This document shows, piece by piece, positions 55,201 through 64,000 of a DNA stretch of 64,000 nucleotides. The stretch's first letter is position 1. Each line of letters starts with the position of its first letter. The stretch lies in NCBI RefSeq assembly GCF_905220565.1, contig NC_059398.1:5355177-5419176 (forward strand), written 5' to 3'. Both the position numbers and the translations under genes were made by a program. This stretch comes from Melitaea cinxia (lineage: Eukaryota; Arthropoda; Insecta; Lepidoptera; Nymphalidae). Under the pieces are notes generated by a model. That model was not told the DNA's origin. It made no database searches and was given only the letters and a program-made list of their open reading frames with translations.

Positions 55201-56434
55201 CTGTTAAATACATTCCATGCCAGGGGTTGCAAATCACATGTTGGTCAAGGACAAAACATCAGTACAAAAACGAAAATAACCCAAATTACAACGTTATAAA
55301 AGTTCAAAAAAAACTTGTCAAAGAAAAATAACCTTTTACAGTTTAAATATTTGTTACGAGTAAGATACGACAGATGTCGAATACTGGGTGACATACCACC
55401 AAAAAAACAGTGTTTATTTCATTTAGAATGATTATTAAACCATGTAAGGAATCGAGAATGTTACTTTTTAATCATTGATCCAATTTGATTTTCCTTTAAT
55501 GGTCTTAAACACATTACCGAAGAAATATATCAAAATATTTAACGTAAGAAAACTAACGAATGTCTATCGCATAACTTTGTGATAAGGTGTATGCAGAGAT
55601 CTGCAAGATCTCAGTCCTTTGAATACGCTTAATGTTAGTTATTGGACACATAAAATAAAATTCGCTTATTTACATTTATCAAAAAAAAATATTATACAGT
55701 AAGACAAAAAATATTTAAAAAAATTAAATTAAAGAAAATTCCAATTGTGAAATAGTTAAATTAAATTTATTAACATAAAAATTTAGAAATAGTATATTTA
55801 ATAATTTGGAAAGTAAAATTTGTAAATCAATGTTAAAAATTGTTTGTGACAAAAAGTTACGAAACATACTTATGTTTTTATAATGGATTTATGGTGTTAA
55901 ATTACATTTTTTTATATTATGTTTGAGAGCAGCCATTTCACTTTTACGCTGGATTACTTCTTTTAAACACGCTGCGATGCATACATTTTAAAATAGAAAA
56001 CGATAGCAACTCGATTTTCACTTTTTTAATCGTGTATTCTATTCTAATCGCATGCGTGTTTTTTTATTTTGACCAAATATATATTTTATTGTCTATTACA
56101 GATACAGCATGACAATTACGATACTTATACTAACTTCTACTACTAAATTAAAGATCGAGTTCTTTCAAAATTTTTAATTATACTGCAGATTGTGGCTAAA
56201 TTTTAATTTACATCAAACAAGAATGTAACATTATCATACTGGGCATTATATGCCCAACTAAACCTCACTCGTCTTGGATTTCAATAGTTGTCAGGCTATA
56301 AGACAATCTGTATAATGAAGTTATAGCATAATGTATTTTGATTATGACATTCCTTAAAAAAATTAATAATGTGTATTAAATTGAATTAATGGATTCAGTT
56401 ATGTTAGTCAAAGTTGATAAAAAATTCCAGTATT
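52207..56434. other. Long AT-rich stretch, no gene supported
   Basis: 4.2 kb. Contains a (TG)n/(TA)n microsatellite at ~53,028-53,070. Open frames at 54087-54323 and 55065-55331 (the latter with a second overlapping frame) have no recognisable domain or splice context. They may be chance or LINE debris. Confidence 0.4.
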
Positions 56435-56755
56435 ACCGACTTCAAAAAAGGAGGAGGTTACTCAATTCGACCGTACATATATATATATTATTTTTATGTA
56501 TATTCGGGGATAACTTTGTCGTTTATGAACCGATTTTGATAGTTTTTTTTTTTGTTGGAAAGGAGATATCCCAAGTGTAGTACCATAAGGAAACCAGGAT
56601 CTGATGATGTAATCCCAAAGAAATCGAGGTTAACCCTCGAAAATCGGAGTCACGACTAGTGCGTTTGTTAATTTTTTTCGTTTAACTTAACTTACGTTGT
56701 ATTACTTGTTGATGTAATTGAAGTCGGTTTTTGTCGTTTGCGAGCAAACACAATT
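56435..56755 (-). repeat. Family A repeat, short complete copy
   Basis: Starts ACCGACTTCAAAAAAGGAGG, has an (AT)n tract, GAACCGATTTTGATAG, GTTGGAAAGGAGATATCCCA and CCAGGATCTGATGATG, and ends GTTGATGTAATTGAAGTCGG followed by CGTTTGCGAGCAAACACAAT. Both inverted termini are visible. It resembles the 11,846 subtype (CGACTAGTGCGTTTGTTAAT-like 3' part). Confidence 0.75.
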
Positions 56756-59700
56756 ATTGGTCATTTTTTTTTTCTTAGTGAGACACGATATTTATTTTAT
56801 ACATCGGTTTGCATTCTAGTTCTTTTCTTTTCACTATATTAATCTAGCTTTATTATTTATAACTAAATTATACCGTGTCTTAACTGGTGTTCGATTCGAT
56901 ATTTACTATCGAGAACTTTTAATAAGCGATAAAATATAGAATTTTTAAAGTATAAGGAATCAAATTTTGTAATTATGAAACAAAAAAAGAACTGTTATGA
57001 GCTATTGTTCTAACCACGTGTGAACAATCTTACAATTTATCGTCTATGAGATTTAAGATCGGATAACAATCTCAACTTAAATAGCGCGTACAAATTATAC
57101 AGTTATGGTTATTTTTATGTCCATAATAAGAACTGAAATTGCATGCACTAATATACAGACATATAACCTGGCTTGATACAATTCTCGACCTCAATATACG
57201 TGACCTTAAAGGTGAACAACGCATTAGCAAAATTCATGAGAATATAACTGTTGACTTTGTGTCTTAAACTACGATTTATAATTATCCTTGCTTTACAGGA
57301 TTCTATAATATGAACTTTGTTTGTAAAATACCATTAGTATGACGAATCTGGATGCACTAGTATGTTATTAAAAGTATACAGTCAAAAGTAAATTCATTTA
57401 TGAACTGTACCTCACATTTAAATTTAAACAGATACACATTGTACTAACGGATTACATTATACTAAGGTTTAATATTAAAGAGTGTTTTACTGTTAATATC
57501 ATACAAACAATGTCCTTAAGGTTTCTATTTGATTAAATAAATCACAACAAACATTTTTATTACACAAATAGGAAATCGTGAAAGATTATCCCATTTTTTT
57601 TTAGTATTGTAATAACAATTAACAAAAAATCTAAGCTGATATATCTTTATCTACTCGTATTTATGCCATTTACTGTAATACGTAGCGTATATAACGCTAT
57701 CAAGATTCATCTAAAAGGTTTATAAAGCTCTGAGGAGAAAAACTCAAGTTAAACCAGACTTTACAAAACCGAGCGTACTTTACCAAGATAATGTCATCAA
57801 ACACGTTGTATACTTTAATGCATTCATTATAAAGGCTATTATGCCATCGCAGGTAGTTTCAGAATCGTGTAGCTGTCAAAACACTATTGAGATTAATAGT
57901 AAAGTGTATTGCACAAGATAATATAGAAAGAAATGAATGCGCTACAGCCTATCTGCAACACTATTGTTTCATTCATTCGTTCAATAGTGGGTGATAATTA
58001 CTCTGTGTTACTGAGTGAAGAAAATTACGTTACCACTAGAAAGGAATGCAAATCACCAGAAACACGTCAGCCAACATTTGCATGGAGATTGAGTTATTAC
58101 AACTATTACTTCTATATACGGTCAAAATTGTGCGTGCCTTTTAAGTCATGTACAATTATAGTAAAATTTAATATTGTAAATCTGAATCATACAATTTCGT
58201 GGTTTAGTGGAGTAGATTTATTTGAATTATTTCTTAATATGCTTTACCGTGAGATGCAGGTGTAGTTCTTATTTGTAGTTTCCTAAAAAAGCTTGCTGAT
58301 GAAGCATTATGCTATTTTTCTTAAATGCTTTTAATTTTATTTCTTCTTAAATACATTAGTAATAGATGTGTTTGCGTCGACATACAGAACCTAAAGTATC
58401 TTCAAGATTAGATATCAAGAAAACATACAAAATTTTATTGACTTTTAATTAAATAGATACATCATTAAACATACATAAATGATGTTTAAACCATCAAGAA
58501 TTTCCTAATAACGCGATAAAAATATTCGATAAAGTTTTTAAGATGAGATAATCTTGTGTAACGTTATATAACATTAAAATTTACTTTCGCCTTTAAAATC
58601 GATGCAGGCAACTAACATCCGACTGGCCGCATCTAAGCCCAAGTTGTCACCGTCAATGTTACCAGTTTACTCGCGATGTATAATTTAAAACTTTCTCTAA
58701 AGACGCCCGCTACGACTACGACTGTGGCATTGGCCAGATTTCCCTTTCCTTGGCCATCAGTTACGTTTCATTGAATTTATTAATCTACATCGAAATGGAG
58801 GTCTCGGTTTGACACGAATATCACTAATAGTCGATATTAATGTCATAATTTGTGTAACATTACGAGTGTGTTGATTTCTATCGCTAAGAAATCAACATAA
58901 AGATTTTTTTTTATTGGTTCGTTACATTCCATGTAAAATGGCTTAGTTCATTTGCGTTGCAAATGTTTCTTTTTAAGATTCTTGAACTTTGGTTGAAGTT
59001 TTTATAGGAATAAATTATTATTAATGTAATTTTCTATAGTCGAAGTAATCGCTAATAAGGCTACACGGTGCAATCTCTCTTGTTTTTTCTTTTAATCTGC
59101 AAAAGAATTTTTTTTCTCACTTGACTTCACAAAAACATAATTGTTTTTTATGTCATAAGTGCAAGAGTCGGACTTGCGAAAAAACCCCATTAGGTATCTT
59201 AATATCTTACATCGCTAATGTTCCAATGGTCGGCGATCTTTAACTTATTTATACTAATTAACTAATTTATAGTTCCTCGTACTTGTGTCTGTAATTACTC
59301 TTACTTACTTATTCTTCAAACCGGAACACAGCAATACAGTGCATTGTTCTTGGACAGTAAATGAGAGCTGAGTGGTCCAGTGGAAACATGATAATTGATA
59401 TTAGATAGTCGTGATTTATAATTCAAACTGACACTACTGATTTCTTAATTAAAGTTCATATTCCCAGCGGTGGAAAAAGACAACGTAAGAAAACCCGTAT
59501 TTATACCACATACGATAGCAGGATAAGTTAAACTTTAATCTTTTTTCTTTTATTCCTATCCTTCTTTATCCTCTCCTTTCTGAACTATAAAAGACTATCA
59601 GTCTGGTTCAAGAAAAATGTATTTGGAATATTCAATAGGTACCTATATAGAGTAAGCCTTACACAACGCATTATATAAACCAAAATGTCCAAAAACTTCT

Positions 59701-60781
59701 ACAGCTTTGTAATAAATGTAAAATCTAGGTTATTCGAAATTCTTTGGCTACTGATTTGAATGAGATTCTCATAAACAACGAAAAAGATAAAATGACTTTA
59801 TAATACCTTCTATTAAGTAGCCGTTATTGTCACACATTTTTTGTCACATTTATTGTCAAGTAAAAGGAAATTCATAAGAGTATGTCAATAAAAAGTATTA
59901 CTTCCTCGTAAGTATGACTCGTTGGAATTATTAAATTATTTGTGATTAATCACGCTCAAGATCTTAAAAGATATTTTTTTCATGATTCAGCAGAAAATAT
60001 ACTTTCAATTGCTAGTCTTGCATTGTTGCAAAATAATGATCTTAATGTTGTTGAAGGATACCTTAATCAATTAGAATATTCAGATGACGTATATAACAAT
60101 TAATTAATAATTTAATAGAACTTAAAAAACTAATTTAAATGGTATGTAAATCAATTGGTCTACTTAAAAATCGCAGACTCAAATAAACTTTCATTTGACA
60201 GAATTTTCTATTAAATTATATTAATGATAATTTGTCATTTCGAAATAAATGTAGATAATATAGACGCTTAATGAAAGACACACCCATTTACATTATTAAG
60301 TCACACACCAGTTTCCAAAATGATGTAAGAAAAAAAATTGCTTGTTACGCGATTAGAAAGCGAAACCAAAAATCTGTTAATGTATTAATCTCGATTCACG
60401 ATTCGTCGAGGAGTTTGATTCAATCCAAATATCTCAAACTCAGCGAAATATTTAGTGTAAATTCATCTTCGATTCATTTGATTTGATTAAAATGTCCATA
60501 ATCGATTTTTTATGATCGGATACAGTCTTTCACTCGTACGCAACGGAGCGATGCCTAGGTCAAGAACGTTGGCCGTGGCATCAAAACGAATCTCTCGTTT
60601 CGCTGTCATCGAACTCGATGTAGCGGCGTGATTACGAAAATAATATGCCATGTCATTTGTATTGTTATTAATAATTTACGATTGATTGACATACATTTCA
60701 CGTTATTTGACAATTAAATAATTAAATCAACTTTATTTGTAATTTGTATTTTATTTATTGAAAAATAATATATTTGGATAC
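56756..60781. other. Long AT-rich stretch, no gene supported
   Basis: 4 kb with no element boundary. A 110-codon frame at 57933-58265 has no recognisable domain. Slightly GC-richer islands at 58,600-58,760 and 60,520-60,650 might be exons or regulatory DNA, but I could not support either. Confidence 0.4.
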
Positions 60782-60926
60782 TATTACATATATCACACTT
60801 CAGCCAGCCTATCACAGTCCACTACTGGATATAGGTCTCCACAAATTCACGCCAAAAATGGCGTGAACTCACGTGTATTTCCCATAGTCACCACGCTGAG
60901 TAGGCGGATTGGTGAGTTATTACATA
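60782..60926 (-). mobile_element. LINE 3' tail with 9-bp TSD
   Basis: TATTACATA at 60782-60790 and 60918-60926 flank a minus-strand copy of the CAGTAGTGGACTGTGATAGG…GACTATGGGAAATACACGTG 3' end (as at 37246 and 48670). 5'-truncated, ~127 bp. Confidence 0.8.
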
Positions 60927-62929
60927 CATATATAATATATAATTGTATTTTAATATTACTACTTTTTGCTAGGTTTGAACATATTTAACTTATGATTCAA
61001 AAATAAACCAAAGAAGTTAGTTTTACCTATAAAAGTATGGTTTAACAGACGCAAAACAGAAGAATTGAACAAAGATTGCAATTTTCATTTATAGTAAAGA
61101 CAAATGCCTTGTTGGTTTCATGAAATGTGTATATTTATAAGTGTATATATATATATATATACCTAATCATTCAACAATACACCTAATGATTGAATTCAAT
61201 TAGTTCTACGATCGGAAACAATCGCAGACATGTCTTGGCATTCAAGGTTGCAAGTACATATGGATCTAGCGTGGGAACTCAACTTGCATTATGAGTAGTT
61301 GGGTAAAAGGGTATCCGCTAGTTACCAAATGCTTATTATATCTTTATTACGAAAACTAATCCGCTGTTAAAATAACAAATTTTATCTTAAAATCTGTTCG
61401 GTGATACTTTCTAAGTCTGAAAATGTGCAAAAAAAAACGTTCTAGTTATTTTCGAGTTTGCATCTACCCAAAAAAAATGGATTTCTCTTCAAAACTTTTG
61501 TATAAATGACGTGAAAGGCATGATAGAAATCAGATATTTTACCTTAACAATAGCTATTTCGCTATTTTATCAATTGTGTACTAAAGAAATTACAATATAA
61601 TTTTTATTAAATATTTGTCGTGTTTAGTACCTACTCAAGTATGCATTATTGTACTTATTTTGCAACTGTTATCTAGGTAAGACATAAGAGTAAATAATTC
61701 AATACAAAAATTCGAATCAGTATTTATTGTCTGATCCAGTTACGATTTACAACGCAGCTGTTGCACTCGCGTTCCCATGGCAACTGTCATGTTGAGAAAC
61801 AGATCAATTAATTAAAGGCAGTACATTACTCACCACGCACTAACGGATTAACAAGACAGGTTAGTAATAACGCAATGAAATAGTTACTGATTTTAATCTA
61901 CGTTAAGACTTCGCTCACTTGCTTCGCTAATGCACGTAGCATACTAATATTATAGATCATTAAAGAAAGGTCTTCGTCATTATTGGATAGGATATAGAGT
62001 TGAAAAACTAAATTAAATACGTGCACACCATAATATAAGTTGTAAGTGCACTGAGCGATGAAACTAAAGCTACATTACGGATACAATACAGCATATTATA
62101 AACACTTTCACTATTACACAGCTTATGTTAATATTTAACGTGCGTTAATACATTAAATGGTTAATATAAATGTTTGTTCTAAATAGACGCGCACACACAC
62201 ACTTTTGCTGATGCCTTGGTTATTGCGGGATGTATGTATAAGTTAACGTAACGATTCATTTATTGTAACAGATAAATCTTAGTAAGGTATTTTGAACATC
62301 TTAATTTTATAACGGTCTTGTGCTGTGTGAGAATAAAATCATAACTTTAGTTTTTAATATTGTTTACTACTAGGAAACAAGTAAAATACTTTGTATTTAT
62401 TTATTATACTATGTTTTAATTTTATAATTTATGTATGTGAGTATTAGATCGATTTAATATCTGGGTACAAACGGGTCGATACCAACACATGAGTTTTTTC
62501 AGTCGAATATAAAAATGTTGATAGCTTGAGAACCATTGTTACTAATCTTAAATTGGATTTTCCAACTATAATTCATTATCATATAAATAACCATAAACAC
62601 CTTGTAATGCTAACCCACAGTATTTTCCATTTCATTCGATCATAAAATAAATACTTTATGTACCTAAATTAAAATAATAATCGAAACAAAAAAATTAATA
62701 ACGCAAGAAACACATGATTCTGATAAATAATAGTCTTTTGTTATATAGTTGTATATTGTTGTTGTATATTATATAGTTGTATATTTATTAATTTTATTTA
62801 AATTCTTCATTGTACAATAAATACAATAATACAAGTGTGTAAAAACGCAGGTTTAACGCTAATGCATTTTCTACCAGCCAACCTTAGTATGTGCAAGAAA
62901 GTATAGTGTGTAGGTGTACAATAAAAAAA
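60927..62929. other. AT-rich stretch, no gene supported
   Basis: Contains a (TA)n run at ~61,143-61,160. No other feature. Confidence 0.45.
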
Positions 62930-63153
62930 TAAAACGAATTACGAATAAACGAAACGCCAGAGAAAGTCCCGTCAAAATCGGTCCAGCCGTTTCGGAGATT
63001 AGCAGGAACAAATAGACAGACTAACAGACAAAAATTGTAAAAAATGTTATTTTGGTATATGTACCGCGTACATCTTACATCCATATGCATTTAGTAAAAA
63101 GCGACTATTTTAATATTACAAACAGACACTCCAATTTAATTTATTTGTATAGA
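62930..63153 (-). mobile_element. Helitron, 5' part clear
   Basis: The minus strand starts TCTATACAAATAAATTAAAT after A (63,154) and matches the 16,940 element (TTGGAGTGTCTGTTTGTAAT, GCTTTTTACTAAATGCATAT). Leftwards it includes CTCCGAAACGGCTGGACCG (complement of plus). The CTAG end was not found, so the left limit is approximate. Confidence 0.65.
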
Positions 63154-63872
63154 TGTGTACCTACAAACATTTTATTAAGGTTTAAAAAATATTGAGGATC
63201 TCAAATTCTGAATAAAAAGCTTAATAGGAGACAAAAACACAAAAAAATATATACATGAAAATCTAAATAATATTTATAAAGATTTTACAAGATTATTTTT
63301 TATTACCTTTTAAAGTGTATCCGCCGTTAGTTTCTAACGTTGCACGAAAGCTGCTCGCTACAGCGACATTTTTTTACACAAGTCTTAACTATAAATCAAT
63401 GTCACAACTTTCATTCAATTTGACTGAATGGTTGACAATCCTGTTTAAAGTATTTTCATACATATTTTTTTAAGATCTATTTAACCCTCGAATGTCGAAA
63501 TAGACATAAAATACTTTTAGGAATCTAAGTCCAAGGCGAGTATATTTTGTTGTCATTTGTTTTCCATCGCTTTTTTATCCTTTGTATGTAAATTTAACTC
63601 TCACCTAATTGTTTTTTTTTTATTCTCGTCAAATTGAAATATATACAAAAAATTAAGAAAGTCAGTAAACTCGCGTATAAAAGGCAAGTTAGACAACACA
63701 TCGAATAAAACAATCCTCAGACATTTTTATCGTATGTACAAATGGGATAAAACTGTGAGAACATAATTTGAATATAAAACTACAGTTCCAATGACAAGCT
63801 CAAGAACGGGCACTTTTACTTTCGCCAAACTAGTGAATTTCAGTTCGGTTTGTGTAGCAACGGGTTTCTTAC
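63154..63872. other. AT-rich stretch, no gene supported
   Basis: Nothing convincing; if the exon at 63,873 is real this is intron. Confidence 0.4.
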
Positions 63873-63954
63873 TGGAGCAGCGGTGACAAGGTTGAGAAAT
63901 ATCTCGATCTAGACTACGCACTGTTACGATACCACTGAATTCCCCCCGACGCAA
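63873..63954 (-). CDS. Possible internal exon, cadherin-like wording
   Basis: On the minus strand an acceptor TTATTTTGTTAG precedes 82 nt that read LRRGEFSGIVTVRSLDRDIS then QPCHRCS, ending at a strong donor CCA|GTAAGAA. The pattern G-x-x-x-G-x-V-T-V-x-x-x-LDRD resembles the end of a cadherin repeat (…G.I.V...LDRE). The exon is short, near the window edge, and no flanking exon is visible, so chance is a real alternative. Confidence 0.28.
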
Positions 63955-64000
63955 CTAACAAAATAAATTGCTCTCAATAAACATTCTTACACAATCTAAA

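Noticed and set aside
55065..55331. Two overlapping frames (88 and 64 codons) as a gene
   Set aside because: No recognisable family and no neighbouring gene structure. LINE debris or chance is more likely.
57933..58265. 110-codon open frame as a small gene
   Set aside because: No domain, signal peptide or splice context recognised. A frame of this length is expected by chance in 64 kb on six frames.
58600..58760. Candidate second exon of the 51,210 gene
   Set aside because: In the required phase the frame hits a stop at once (AAC TAA), so it cannot follow the 51,306 donor.

Overview
This is AT-rich, repeat-dense nuclear DNA from an insect, almost certainly a lepidopteran (moth or butterfly). 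The reasons are: many short Helitrons with moth/butterfly-type ends (5' TCTATACTAA-like, 3' hairpin plus CAGCTAG^T); tRNA-headed SINEs with the tail sense 'ATATTACAGGCTGAAGC'; LINE 3' ends of the CAGGTGAGCC...GTTTGCCGACCTAG type; and a 7tm_6 odorant receptor. No bacterial, organellar or viral genome organisation is seen.

Only two host genes can be supported. (1) An odorant receptor at 43,395-45,280 (+), 399 codons in just two exons (331 + 68 aa) joined by a phase-0 GT-AG intron that carries a LINE 3' fragment. (2) The 5' end of an unidentified secreted or membrane protein on + : a GC-rich promoter with CCAAT and TATA (50,760-51,010), a short upstream ORF, and a first coding exon (51,210-51,306) encoding a signal peptide and ending in a GT donor. 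Its other exons were not found. A possible cadherin-like exon lies on - at 63,873-63,954 (weak).

Everything else is mobile or tandem DNA. 0-9 kb: Helitrons, LINE 3' ends, a dead Jockey-like RT, and a 1.8-kb Helitron with five internal ~280-bp units. 9.3-11 kb: a young RTE-like LINE, 5'-truncated but with an uninterrupted RT and clean target-site duplications (TSDs). 11.8-14.5 kb: a minisatellite and a near-identical 689-bp tandem duplication. 14.6-29 kb: SINEs, an RT pseudogene, two R1-like 3' ends, a hAT with an 8-bp TSD, and a 1.07-kb TIR element. 34.5-35.3 kb: a TSD-flanked element with three tandem Pol III tRNA-like units. 40.6-42.5 kb: the most striking object, a 1,095-bp integrase-type DNA transposon with 6-bp TSDs, 70-bp TIRs and 13 copies of an 18-bp palindrome at ~29-bp spacing, around an internally deleted integrase gene. 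46-49 kb: nested SINE/LINE insertions. 52-64 kb: mostly unannotatable AT-rich DNA.

One unclassified repeat, here called family A (inverted ends AACCGACTTC), recurs at least six times. It has received a Helitron, a hAT, the integrase transposon and two LINE tails, so the insertion order can be read. Family, clade and superfamily names come from memory of motifs, not from a search.
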